Positions 21,184 to 33,499 of a stretch of 64,000 bases of DNA are shown in pieces. The DNA is taken from positions 529,262 to 593,261 of the forward strand of contig NW_003314280.1 of the NCBI RefSeq assembly GCF_000143415.4. Direction: 5' to 3'. The stretch is from Selaginella moellendorffii (lineage: Eukaryota; Streptophyta; Lycopodiopsida; Selaginellales; Selaginellaceae). The notes beneath the pieces are model-generated. The model searched no databases. It was given only the letters and a program-made list of their open reading frames with translations, and was not told where the DNA came from. The translations under genes were made by a program, and so were the position numbers. The number at the start of each line of letters is the position of its first letter. Position 1 is the stretch's first letter.

Positions 21184-24100
21184 GTTATGAGGTCCAAGTG
21201 TACAGCTAGTGTAGTGGGATTTTAGTAGCTATCAGATTGGTTTCAAGCCGAACCATTCACTTTTATATATAAGTTAGAGTTTTTGGGTTAATTGATATGC
21301 ACATTTTTTGTATTCTCTTTTTATATTCTATACACTTATATTAGGGGCAACTTTGATTGTCCTTGAGAAATGCTAGGATTAAGATTTTTGTTTAAATCTA
21401 GCTTTTACATTGTCTAGTTCTTCCTTTTTTATTTCTTTTTTCAACTTCTTCTCTTTTGCTCTTTCTTTTTTGTTCATCTTCATGGTAGAGTAGTAGTCTT
21501 TTCCTCCTTTAACTCTAGAGTAGCAATTGATGCAATTGCTCGATGTTATATAATTGTAATTGAACAATTAAACTCAATTTATGGCAACATTCACGACGCG
21601 TGGTATAATTCCTTTTGCTCTTACTAGAGTTCTTCCGTGAGAATCCTAGGGATGATGTGTACCATTAATTCAATCCCTTCACGGTGATTGCCATATATCA
21701 CATATATCATTTCTGGGATGATACTTGATGTTTGTATGAGTTTTTCATGTGTTTTCAAGGGACGACATACTGTGGTACGATGGTTTGAGTGCTGCCACTC
21801 GTGAGAATTAGAATATTCTCTCAAATATCTTTAAATGCACATTTAAACATGTTGACAATTGTGATGATACCTTTTAACAATTGCATCGTCTTTGTCAAAA
21901 GCCATTTGATTCAATGATACAATTTAGTGTTTGTTGCTTGTGCGAAGCCAAATATGTCAGAGCGGATTAAACTGGGAATGTTGTGGCTAACACTTCATCA
22001 AGATCTGGTAGAACTTCTGCATGTATTTATTCTAACCACCATTGATGGTGCCTTTTGTTTGGCATAACATTATAAAACATCACCTTTTCCACTTTTTGTT
22101 GTATGCCCTTTAGCTCTACTTCATGTGGGAGATGATCTTGTTCCAATAGAAGTTAATCTTACTACTACCTAAGTTCAGGGACTAAGACGAGGATGTGGTC
22201 ATGGCAATGATGTCCATTGCTAGGCGTGTGATGAAGTTGGTCACACTTATTGGCATTGTCAGTGTTTTTTGGATTGGATGGAGACCTTGGCTTCAACAAT
22301 ATCCTATTGGTGCTATTGTACTGGAAGGTCTAGACACCAAAATGCATTCGGGAAATGAGGAGTCACATGAGTAACGGAGGGACCTTGCGCAAATAAGTCA
22401 ATGACCCATCCATCTTTCTTTCGGGAGTATCATCAAGGGTTCACTCAGCACCAGTTCATATAGTATTTACTTTCCAAACTTATTTTAACAAAAGGTCTCC
22501 CATTATTCTCTTTATGTTGGCTGATACAAGCTCAAGTTTATCTTCTATTGCTTGACTTGTTGCCACACATTGCCGTTTATATTTATGTCATGCAGTAGAG
22601 CCCGTTTTCATTCATTATGGCAACAATTGTACATATGTATATGCACAGGATGAGGTGAACTTAGTTGCGTATATAGGAGATCTCGAGCTTGAGTTGTAAG
22701 CATTGCGGGTGGTGCTAAGTCAAGCTTTTGACCTCATCTTTGGTATGGATTGGTTGTAACATTATCATGTTAAATGTGATTTTAAGACTTCTCCCCCTTG
22801 TCTCATACTTCTTGATCTTTTTTCCATTCCTCTCACTTTTATACCTCTTTAGTCCTCTACTTCCATTACTTCCTCTTAAGTTTTTATCTTGTTCCTCTCT
22901 TTCTTTATCCGATCCCTCCAACAGTCGTTATGTTGTAGCAGTTGACTGAATCATGAAGGAGTATGCCAATCTTTTTGAATTTGACTTATTTTATGGGGCC
23001 AAGATTGCAACACGTCATCCTATTCCAACTAGGGATGCTCATCCCATCAAGGTTCTTGTTTATCATCAATCACTTAAAGAAATCAAGATTTTATATACAA
23101 ATATCAAGAAGATGTTAGGAAAGGGAGTTATTTGAAAGTTATGGAGTCGTTGGGCATGTGAACCTCATCTTGTGACAAAGCCTGATGCAAGTATTCATTT
23201 CTTCATTGACTATCGTCCGTTAAACAAAGTGACAATCTTGGATATGTACGCTCTTCCTCACACTGCTGATCTCTTGGATTGTCTGGGGAGAAGTTGTTAA
23301 TTCACCAAGTTAAATTTTGTTTTTGAGTATTAGCAAATACTAATGGTTGAAGAAGATATTCCTAAGACTATTTTTCATACACTATTTAGTTTGTACTAGT
23401 TTTTGATGATGCCGTTTGGTTTGAACAATGTTCCAACAACTTTCCAAAGGATGGTGGATGAGGTTCTTTATAATATGTCAAAGGTGACTATTGACTTCAT
23501 CAATGATGTCTTGATCCACTCAAAAAGAACATGGGAGGAATATGCCCTTGATGTTCGTAAGGTGTTAGATTGGCTACGGGAAGTTGGTTTAAAGCTGAAG
23601 TAGTCAAAATGCGTGTTTGGGTCCAAAGACATGATTTATCTTGAGTATTGTATTTTTCATGAGGGTTTATAAGTTGATTCTAACAAACTTGTGGCTATTT
23701 TAAAGTTCCCTACTCCAAAATGTATGAATGATGTGTAATGCTTCTTAGGCAAGGTGCAATATCTTAGTCATTTTGTTGATCATCTTTCTGATCACACAGT
23801 ACTATTGTGAGAGTCGCTGAAGTCATCAACCTCATTTTTCATCTAGTTTACAGACTATAAGTGGGCATTCACAAATTTTAAAGAGCTATTGATAACTCCT
23901 TTTAATTTTGGCATATCCTAATTACACTTGACTTTTCATTTTGTGCATAGATGCTTCTGATATCAACTTTAGTGGTGTGTTGATGCAAGAGAGTCCAAGT
24001 GTGATTGGTTAGTGCCATTTGATTAGATATATCAACCGTACATTACAACTATTAAAGGTGAACTACTCCACGACAAAGGAAAAGTGTTTAGCAGTAGTTT

Positions 24101-24674
24101 AGGGTTTCGAGAAACTTCATACATATTTACATGGTTCTCAGACATTACTAAAAGGTGGCCATACTACAGTTATTTCATTATTGAATCAGAAGAATTTGGT
24201 TGGCTGTACTATTTGATAAGTTTTGAAGCTTCAAATATATAATTTTGATGTTGTTCATCTAATACTAATGCTCTTTCTTGAGCTCCTCTTCCTTTTTCAT
24301 TCTCTTCTCATGTTTCTAATGCCAGCATCTATGGATTTTTTGGATGAGGATTCCGTGGTATTGCCAATTGTTGTACTTGATGTTCAGTGTTCATAAGGTG
24401 CAGAGCAAGATTTACCTTTTTCTAGTGAGGTTCACGAGGCCCAAAAGATTGAGCCATGGATTCGAAGGCTTTGTAATGGGTTTGAGAATCTTGCATCAGT
24501 TCCTGATAACTTGCCATTTCAGCATTTACATTCTCAATATCACCTTGAAGATGGTCTTCTTTATTTTTTGGGGATAGATCCTAATGATCATTTATGGTTA
24601 ATGGTGCCTTTGATCTTTATTCCACATTTTCTCCATGCCTACCATAATTCTCCTATTATATGTAGGCATATAAG

Positions 24675-25821
24675 TGTAAGGAACCGACTCCCCGAGATGT
24701 CGTAGGCTAAAGGATCCCCAAAAGCTTGACCGAAATGACAAAGAGTTCATCGGATGGGACCAAGTCGAGGATCGAGTCCAAGACCGACTCTAGGACCGAG
24801 TTCGAGATAGAGTCCGGAATCGAGTCCGAGACCGACTCGGGGACCGAGTTCGAGTCCGAGTTCGAGACCGAGTTCGAGACAGAGTCTGGATCCGAAATCG
24901 GGTCCGAGACCGAGTCCGAGGTCGAGTCCGAGGTCGGGTCCGAGGTCGGGTCCGAGATCGAGTCTGTGATCGAGTCCGAACCCGAATCCGAAGTCGGATC
25001 CGAAATCGGGTCCGAGATCGAGCCAGAGACTAAGTCCAAATACTAATACGGGTCAAGGGGTGAAAGCCCAAAGCGTGCGTCTCCCAGGGGGGGGGGGCTG
25101 CAGGGGGTTCCAAAAGTATAGTAGGGATAGTGAGGTCCAGGAACCAGTTTAGAAGGGACTCTCCAGTTGGGCTTCCAAACCGACTTGAGGTTGGGACTGG
25201 GACCGAGGGGCCTTGGGTGGGAGTGAGCATGGACTTGGCTGGTGCCGGAGGGGCCATCCAAGGAAGTGCTCAAGAGCAGCTCCCACTCCCGAAAGGGAAA
25301 CCGATTGCGGTGCTCCCGGCTCAGGTGGAGTGGTGCCCCACTTGAGTACCTTGTGGCTCATTGGTCCTCGCCCTTCCGGGGGCTTGGGCCTTTCCTTCGG
25401 GATGGAAGAGGGGGGGTAGAGGTACCCATACCGGGCCGTTAGGCCACGGTGTTTCGCCCCGACGTCCCGAAGCAAGTGCTGCTCCCAAGGCTTGGGATTT
25501 AGAGGGTCCCATGATCAAGCCTTGTGATACCTTGGGGTGTTAGGAATCTGGAGGCTTGGTGTGCTTGGCTGCTTGTGCCTGCGGGGAGTGTAGCCGAACC
25601 TTAAGTCCAGTCTAACCCGGGGAGGGGGATTGGGAGAGATTTGGGAATCCGTAGATGGATGGCTAACACTCCGTTGCTCGTGCAGTAAGTAGTTGAAACC
25701 AAGTAGGAGCTGGCACCATAGGCGAGAACCTTGGCGAGGGAACTCAGCACAAGCCAAGGCGGAGTTGGTCGGATAGGCGAGGTAAGCTGGCAAATTGGAA
25801 AGGAAAAATTTGTGGCTTACA
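24675..25821 (+). repeat. 5' LTR of the young chromovirus
   Basis: Begins TGTAAGG and ends GGCTTACA. Contains a hexamer-like array of GAGTCC/GAGNTC words (24760-25030), a GGGTGAAAGCCCAAAGCG block (25057-25080) and an 11-G run near 25088. Confidence 0.95.
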
Positions 25822-25824
25822 ATT

Positions 25825-25836
25825 TGGTATCGGAGC
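25825..25836 (+). promoter_or_regulatory. Primer binding site, tRNA-Met type
   Basis: TGGTATCGGAGC starts three bases after the 5' LTR and differs by one base from the common plant initiator tRNA-Met PBS TGGTATCAGAGC. It primes minus-strand DNA synthesis. Confidence 0.85.
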
Positions 25837-25880
25837 CTCTTCCTCAGTTCTAGCGAAGGATAGAGGCGGATTGCTGGGAG

Positions 25881-28800
25881 ATGGCAAGGGCAGGACGTAA
25901 GCGAACCCAGGCGGAGACGGAACCTCCTCCAGAGCTGGAGCCTCCGGTCGAACAGGAGGCGATGGATGAGGAATCCTTGCATGAGGAGGACTCCAGTGAG
26001 GCAACCTCCAAACAGGAGTCTGGTGGTGAGGTTCGGTCGTCCAAGGCTCGATTGGATGTTCTAGAAGGACAATTGGCACAGACCAATGCCCTGCTAGAGA
26101 CTCTCGTACACAAGCTAAAGCGTGACGAGAAGCGGAAGAAAAAGCGAAAGACTGCGGATGCTGGCAGCGCAGAAGGTGCGGACCCTTCGGCAGGGACTGA
26201 GGCAAAACCAGACAAGGTCGAACAGACCGAAGTGGAATCAGTCCCTCAGGCAGTTCCCAAGTACAAACCGAAGCCCCCACCGGTCTTCAAGGGAGTGAAC
26301 GACTATAAGGTGGTGGAGGATTGGTTTTACGATATGGAGGACTACTTCCGAGCGTTGCGATTACCGAGCTCGGAGAAGGTCCCATGTGCAAAACCATACT
26401 TGGCAGATAATGCCAAGTCTTGGTGGAGAACAACGGAGGCCAACGAAGGACCGGTGGCCACTTGGGAAATGATGAAGGCGAGGATCCGCGCGACATACGT
26501 TCCTCCGAATGCCACTCTGCATCTGAGAGATGAGCTGAGTAGGCTGAAGCAGACTGGAACCATCCAGGAATATGTGAATGGGTTCATGGCAAAGAGGATA
26601 CTTGTCACGGACATGGGGGATATGGATGCGTTCCATGCCTTTATATCAGGTTTGCAAACCTGGGCTCGCGGTGAGGTGATGCGCTGGAACCCGACCAACT
26701 ACAAGGAAGCGTTGGATGCGGCCATCAAGGTGCATTTCAACGATAACCTGCGAAAGGGGAACACGACGGGGTCGGGATCCACGTTTCACAAAGGGGCCAA
26801 ACCGAGGGGAACATATAGCAGGGGGAAATTCAAGAAGAGTTTCTCTAAGAATGAGTCCTCGGGATTCCGGAAAGGCAAATCCGGTGGCCAGCGAGCAAGT
26901 ACGTGGGGGAGTCAAGCGAAAAGAGACAAACCCACGGATAAGAAGGTCAAGTCATATAGCAGCGTGGGAAACAACGTATGCTACAACTGCGGTGAAGCGG
27001 GACACTTTTCAAGGGAATGTCCCTACCCGAAGAAGGCCAGAGCCAATATGGCCATCAAGTCGGGTGAAGTCCAAAATGAGGTATGTGATCCAGTCCCTAA
27101 CTCAAAGTTACTCATTACACGAGCAACTTTGGTAGAGAGTCGTTCGCGACATCTACTAGCCCTCCGAGGGAAGCTCGGAGGTAGCTTTGTTAAGATCCTT
27201 ATTGACACGGGTGCTTCGGATAATTTTGTGGCTGCAGACATAGTCCGGCAAGCCGGACTAACGGTGCAGCGGCTAGGCGAACCAAGGACTATAGAGTTTG
27301 TTCAAGGTAGCCAAAGCACCGATGAGGTACTTCGACAAGCGAGAGTCGAAGTGGGGACTTGGAAGGTGGACATGGATTTCACCGTGTTGGACATGGCGGG
27401 ATTTGACGTGATCTTCGGAATGGACTGGTTCAATCGATTCGTGGTAGCCCTGCATGGTCAAGGTAGAAACCTTGTGGTACTGGCGAATGCCCAAGGAAGA
27501 AGATCTAGGGTGGAAGCCCAGGATCTAAAGGTAGGGCAAAGCAAGGCCAAAGAATCCTGCTTAAACCTGGTGTCCACAAGAGGACAACTCACTAAAGGAA
27601 CTAAGGCAGCCTTTTTGTGCTTACTCTCGGTGAAGAGTGACAAAAAGACAAGAACGGAAGAAGTGCCTTTAGTGATCCAGCGAGTGTTGGACCAATTCCA
27701 GGATACCATGCCGGAGGAGCTACCGGCGGGGTTGCCCCCCGCACGACCGATAGAACATAAGATTGAGCTGGTCGAGGGCGCTGAGGCAGTGGTTCGTCCA
27801 CCCTATCGTTTGAACGAAAAGGAACTCAAGGAGCTCAAGTGCCAACTAGAGGAGTTGGTGGACAAAGGGTATGTTAGGTTGAGCAAGTCGCCGTATGGGG
27901 CGCCGGTATTATTTGTGAAAAAGAAAGATGGATCTATGCGCATGTGCATAGATTACCGGTTGCTCAACAAGTATACCAAGAAGAACAAGTACCCTTTGCC
28001 AAGGATTGAGGACCTGTTCGATAGGTTGGGAAAGGCAAAATACTTCTCGAGGATTGACCTAAGGTCAGGATACTACCAGATCAGGGTAGCTGAGGAAGAT
28101 GTCGAGAAGACAACCTGTCGAACAAGGTATGGGAGCTTTGAGTTTCTAGTGATGCCCTTTGGGCTCTGCAATGCGCCGGCAACGTTTTCGGCGTTGATGA
28201 ACCACATCTTTGTACCCTATCTGGATCACTTCGTGGTCGTCTATATTGACGACATCCTGATCTATAGCGAGACGCTAGAGGAGCATGCCGAACACTTGGC
28301 GAAGGTGTTTGAGAAACTAAGGGAACACAAACTGTATGCTAAAGAGAGCAAATGTGACTTTGCTCAACAAGAGGTAAAGTTTCTCGGGCATGTGGTGGGC
28401 CAGGACGGGCTCAAGGTGGACCCGGAGAAGGTCCAAGCGATCCAGGAATGGGAGCGACCATCGAATGTACATGAGTTGAGGGCGTTCCTGGGGCTATGCA
28501 ACTACTATCGAAAGTTTATCAGACACTATTCGAGAGTAGCCCTACCCTTAACGGACCAAACAGGAAAAGGGAAGATGGTATGGACAGCAGAATGCGAGGC
28601 GGCATTCGTCCACCTCAAAGGGAAGTTGAGGAAGGCTCCCGTATTGGCATTGCCAGACTTTGGTAAGGACTTTGAGGTAGAAACGGATGCTTCGGACTTT
28701 GCGTTGGGCGCAGTTCTGAAGCAAGACAACCATCCGGTAGCGTTCTTCTCGAAGAAGCTGGACAAGGCTCAACGGAAGTGGCCTGCCCATGAGAAGGAAT

Positions 28801-30653
28801 TGTTTGCGGTGGTCAAGGCACTCAAGGAGTGGCGACACTACCTTGGGAGACACTTCAAGGTTTACACGGACAATGTGGCGACGAAACACTTCTTGTCACA
28901 GCCCGACCTAAGAGGGAAACAAGGTCGGTGGGCCAATGCCTTGGCCGAGTTTGATTGCGAAATTCTGTACAAGCCTGGGAAGAGCAACATCGTGGCGGAT
29001 GCGCTAAGTCGAAAAGCGAGCTTGAAGTTGGCAATATCCAGCGCAACAGCAACCTTCTGGGACGATGTGCGGACAGCATATGAGAATGATGGTCTAGCAC
29101 AAGAAGTGTTGCTGAGGAATCTAGAGGCGCGGGAAGCTCACCAGAGAGGTGAGCTGCCAACGGAAGAGAAAACGGGCTATGCGGAACGCAACGGACTCAT
29201 TTATTACAAGCAAACGAGGGTGTATGTTCCAGAAGGGGAACTAAGGAAGGTGGCCTTAGAAGAGTGTCATGACGGACCTCTTGCGGGACACGGCGGAGTG
29301 CCCAAGACGATGGGCTTACTCAAGAGGAAGTACCATTGGCCAGATATGGCTAAGGACGTCCAAGACTATGTAAAGACATGTCCAACATGTCAGCAGGTCA
29401 AAGCCGTGACTAAGGCTAGTGGGGGCTTGTTACAAAGCATCCCAATTCCAGATCGCCCGTGGAAATGTCTTACGATGGACTTCATCACGGGACTACCCCC
29501 AAGCGAGGGGTTTGATGCGATATTCGTGGTGGTGGACCGATTTTCAAAGATGGCACATTTCATACCCACCACAACGGACGTGGATGCGGAAGGTGTGGCG
29601 AAGCTGTTCTTTGAACAAGTGGTTCGAGTGCGGGGAAGGCCGGAAGAGATTATCTCAGATCGAGATAAGATCTTCACTAGTAGGTTCTGGAGGACACTCC
29701 TAGAACAGTATCGCACCAAATTGAAATTCAGCACAGCCTATCACCCACAGACAGGTAATGGGTATTAAGTCAAGATTGATGGCACTAACACTTCTTGACA
29801 GACGGACGAACGGAAAGGGTGAATAGGCAGCTGGAGGATTATTTGCGATGCTATGTCTCGGGAGACCAGACCGACTGGGTAAGTCATTTGGGACTTGCGG
29901 AAATGTGTTATAACAACTCACCACACTCAAGCATCGGGGTGAGTCCATGGGAAGTCATCAATGGGCGAGCTATTGAAGGTCCTGTGGAACTCGGCGTGGC
30001 CGAGTATCATGGAGAGTTGCCCGCGGTGGAGGCATTCACGGCGGAAAGACTCAACATTTGGAATCTAGTGAGGGATTCCTTGGAACGGGCTCAACAAAGG
30101 CAAACCAAATACGCGAACCAGAAGCGTCGGGATGTAGAGTTCCAAGCTGGGGAGAAGGTGTGGCTGAACACCAAGAACCTCAGACTACCAAGTGGGATCA
30201 GCCGAAAGTTGACCCAAAGGTAAAGATGCATGTATTCCCGTAAATGAATTGATCTTGAGTTCCTTAAGCAGGTTCGCGGGGCCTTACGAGATTGAGGCAC
30301 GAATCGGTAAAGTGGCTTACCGACTCCGACTTCCTCGAGAGATGGGGAAGATGCACCCAGTGTTCCACGTGAACTTACTCAAGCCGTACTTTGAGGATCC
30401 GCTTCGCAAGGACCAAGTGAGACCTTTACCTGAGGTTATCCAAGGGGAAGAGGAATACGAAGTCGAGGCCATCCTCAATGCGCGCAAGAGCAAGCGACAA
30501 GGACGCGAGGTGAGAGAGTTCCATGTGAAGTGGAAAGGATTTCTACACTGCGAAGCAACATGGGAACCGGAGGAGAACCTAGCAAACGCACGAGATCTAG
30601 TGGAGGAATTTCTGCAAGGCAGAACTTTATGTACTTATGCAAAATTCAATTAA
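25881..30653 (+). CDS. Gag-Pol polyprotein with two introns and C-terminal chromodomain (1557 aa spliced)
   Basis: Exons 25881-29754, 29802-30219, 30272-30653 (4674 nt, exactly 1558 codons with stop). Landmarks by residue: CCHC knuckle [14 protein letters not shown] from 367; protease DTG at about 442; RT YIDD at 788-791; RNase H TDAS with Asp about 936; integrase zinc region from His about 1137; catalytic Asp 1200 and Asp 1260; catalytic Glu 1296; [16 protein letters not shown] block; chromodomain from about 1491 with EYEVEAIL and VKWKGF. Without splicing, translation ends at TAA 29766, just before the catalytic Glu. The spacing from the second Asp to Glu is exactly 35 residues only in the spliced frame. 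Confidence 0.93.
29755..29801 (+). other. Intron 1 of the retrotransposon pol gene (47 bp)
   Basis: ACAG|gtaatg ... cttgacag|ACGG. A perfect plant branch-site word CTAAC lies at 29785-29789. Removal joins the HPQT and DGRTERVN halves of a conserved integrase block and restores frame (phase 1). An in-frame TAA lies inside. Confidence 0.88.
30220..30271 (+). other. Intron 2 of the retrotransposon pol gene (52 bp)
   Basis: CAAAG|gtaaag ... ttaagcag|GTTC, phase 2. Removal joins LTQR and FAGPYE, the usual continuous block before the chromodomain. Retention gives TAA at 30221. Confidence 0.87.
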
Positions 30654-31056
30654 AAATATCAATTTGCAAAGTTGAGCAAATGGCATATGTTGGGACCCGA
30701 AGGCGCGCCAAAGGTAAGCTAATTAGCATGGGTTGGATAGGTCGACCAGGCGTAGGGCACTACGCCCGACTCCCCGCGGGGATGTCGAATCCGTAGACGT
30801 ATTCTACGGAGGTTGGGTTCGAGTCCCAACCCCCTAGTAAAGCAAGGCTGGGTTCAAGTCCCGACCCTATACTAGGGCGTGGTGAAGTGAGGAATATAGG
30901 GACACCTATATTCCGTTGTCATGGGCTCTTGGCCGGGGAGGCTAACTTAGGCACACCGCTAAGTGGGGGGATGCCCCCGGAGACATGGACAACAAGTCGT
31001 AGGATAAAACGAGACGTTCGATGTGGGCATCGAACTTCTTCTATGGGTGGTGGAGT
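30654..31056 (+). other. 3' internal region of the chromovirus, non-coding
   Basis: No ORF. Two tRNA T-arm-like words occur, GGGTTCGAGTCCC near 30816 and GGGTTCAAGTCCC near 30849, each able to form a T stem and matching the RNA polymerase III box B pattern. A purine-rich stretch (GGGTGGTGGAG, 31045-31055) directly before the 3' LTR is the likely polypurine tract. Confidence 0.6.
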
Positions 31057-32203
31057 TGTAAGGAACCGACTCCCCGAGATGTCGTAGGCTAAAGGATCCC
31101 CAAAAGCTTGACCGAAATGACAAAGAGTTCATCGGATGGGACCAAGTCGAGGATCGAGTCCAAGACCGACTCTAGGACCGAGTTCGAGATAGAGTCCGGA
31201 ATCGAGTCCGAGACCGACTCGGGGACCGAGTTCGAGTCCGAGTTCGAGACCGAGTTCGAGACAGAGTCTGGATCCGAAATCGGGTCCGAGACCGAGTCCG
31301 AGGTCGAGTCCGAGGTCGGGTCCGAGGTCGGGTCCGAGATCGAGTCTGTGATCGAGTCCGAACCCGAATCCGAAGTCGGATCCGAAATCGGGTCCGAGAT
31401 CGAGCCAGAGACTAAGTCCAAATACTAATACGGGTCAAGGGGTGAAAGCCCAAAGCGTGCGTCTCCCAGGGGGGGGGGGCTGCAGGGGGTTCCAAAAGTA
31501 TAGTAGGGATAGTGAGGTCCAGGAACCAGTTTAGAAGGGACTCTCCAGTTGGGCTTCCAAACCGACTTGAGGTTGGGACTGGGACCGAGGGGCCTTGGGT
31601 GGGAGTGAGCATGGACTTGGCTGGTGCCGGAGGGGCCATCCAAGGAAGTGCTCAAGAGCAGCTCCCACTCCCGAAAGGGAAACCGATTGCGGTGCTCCCG
31701 GCTCAGGTGGAGTGGTGCCCCACTTGAGTACCTTGTGGCTCATTGGTCCTCGCCCTTCCGGGGGCTTGGGCCTTTCCTTCGGGATGGAAGAGGGGGGGTA
31801 GAGGTACCCATACCGGGCCGTTAGGCCACGGTGTTTCGCCCCGACGTCCCGAAGCAAGTGCTGCTCCCAAGGCTTGGGATTTAGAGGGTCCCATGATCAA
31901 GCCTTGTGATACCTTGGGGTGTTAGGAATCTGGAGGCTTGGTGTGCTTGGTTGCTTGTGCCTGCGGGGAGTGTAGCCGAACCTTAAGTCCAGTCTAACCC
32001 GGGGAGGGGGATTGGGAGAGATTTGGGAATCCGTAGATGGATGGCTAACACTCCGTTGCTCGTGCAGTAAGTAGTTGAAACCAAGTAGGAGCTGGCACCA
32101 TAAGCGAGAACCTTGGCGAGGGAACTTAGCACAAGCCAAGGCGGAGTTGGTCGGATAGGCGAGGTAAGCTGGCAAATTGGAAAGGAAAAATTTGTGGCTT
32201 ACA
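31057..32203 (+). repeat. 3' LTR of the young chromovirus
   Basis: Same length as the 5' LTR; three differences seen (C/T at about 25570 versus 31952, G/A and C/T near the end of the LTR). In all three the 3' LTR has the A or T. Confidence 0.95.
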
Positions 32204-33499
32204 ATAAGACATTGTCACTTGATTGAGAAGTTATGTACACCTTTCTATTAGCCAGAAATGCACTGTAATGTTATCCAGTATATACATAATTGCGTTTGGT
32301 GCCAAGCTCCTATTACTCCCCCTCATGCTATGGAAGGATGGTTGGAATTAATTACAATTTCCCATTCGTTTGAGTTAGTGGCATTTGATTTGATGGGACC
32401 TTTTCCATAATTGACTGTTGGTAATAAGTATGTCATTATTGCTTTTAACTTCTAGCATTCTTGTCCGAAGCGGATTCTTTCGGATAATGGTCCTGCATTT
32501 ATAACTGAGGCATTTCACGTTTTGACATCTCAGTTGGGGATACGCCACAATTTTACAAGTGCTTATCATCTGCAGTTAAATAGTATGGTGGAACAACTCA
32601 TTTAGACCTCCAAAAAGACGATTGCAAAGTACGTGAATTTTCAATATTCGGATTAGGATGATTATTTGCCATCTCTTTGGTATGTATATGTCACAGAGGT
32701 GTAGAATTCAATTGGTGCTTCTCCATATAAATTTTATGTGGTCATGATCTAATATTGCCAACAGAGTTGGGTTTATCTTCATGATTGCTACAAGCTACTA
32801 ATACTAGGTTAAATATTTAACAAGCATTCTTCCACTTGTCCGAGCAGAGTTTGTCAAACACCTGAACTGCATACAAATGGGACAACAACAGTGTTACAAC
32901 TCCCATAATTGTCCACTTGTGGAGTATAAAATAATTTGTTTTCCCCATCTTATAATATGTGGTTTATTTAAGGGGCTCTTTGCTCAATGGAAAGGACTAT
33001 ATCAGGTGTTGTGGCAAGTTGGACTGCAAGTTTATGAGGTTTGGCATGATGTCTAACAAGCTGATCCTCTAGAAATTGTGCATGTGCAACAGCTGAAATG
33101 TTTCGTACAAAGGGGTCAAGAACAATTGACACCACCTATAGATCCATAGATGCCTCCTTCTAATGTTCCTTCAGTTCCCAGCTTATCCACGAGAGAACCC
33201 TCACAGTCCTCCATCATTCTGAGAGGAAGGGATAATGTGAAGTCTAAGTGTATAACTACAATGCCAAATGTTAGTATTAGTATAATGGGATTTTGGTAGC
33301 TATCAGATTGGTTTCAATCTAGACCATTCGCTCATGTATATAAGCTAAAGATTTTGGGTTAATTCTTGTATTCTCTTTCCATATTCAATGCACTCATAAT
33401 ATGTTAAACTTGCATAACAAGCACAGAAGTTTTTTTTCTTTATCGTAAACCCTCTTATGTAAAAACATTAGTTCTTTTGGGGCTGTTCATCATATATAT

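Larger units (their letters stand above)
24675..32203 (+). mobile_element. Young Ty3/gypsy chromovirus, apparently complete
   Basis: 7529 bp with two 1147-bp LTRs, 5-bp target duplication ATAAG (24670-24674 and 32204-32208), primer binding site and one gag-pol gene ending in a chromodomain. The LTRs differ at three positions (0.26 percent), so insertion is recent. Order of domains (Gag, protease, RT, RNase H, integrase, chromodomain) is that of chromoviruses. No frameshift or stop is seen in the long first exon of pol. The unusual point is two introns in the integrase region (separate entries). Confidence 0.95.
21184..33410 (+). mobile_element. Old, degenerate Ty3/gypsy element, split by a younger insertion
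   Basis: Flanking direct repeats of about 170 bp (about 21184-21350 and 33236-33410) share the words (A/G)AG/GTC(C/T)AAGTGTA, AGCTATCAGATTGGTTTCAA and TATATAAG(T/C)TA and act as LTRs. Between them lie broken pol blocks in order: a CCHC-like segment near 22200-22265, reverse transcriptase (MPFGL.N.P.TFQ at about 23408, then IND(V)LIHS), RNase H near 23950, then after the insertion the integrase zinc region (H..C..CQ near 32220-32320) and the ILSDNGPAF core near 32470. Many stops make it non-functional. The interruption is exactly 24675-32203 with a 5-bp target duplication. Confidence 0.8.

Noticed and set aside
24707-25046. Two overlapping ORFs of Glu/Ser or Asp/Ser repeats in the LTRs
   Set aside because: They are by-products of a short tandem array that is open in several frames on both strands; identical in both LTRs and without start context or domain.
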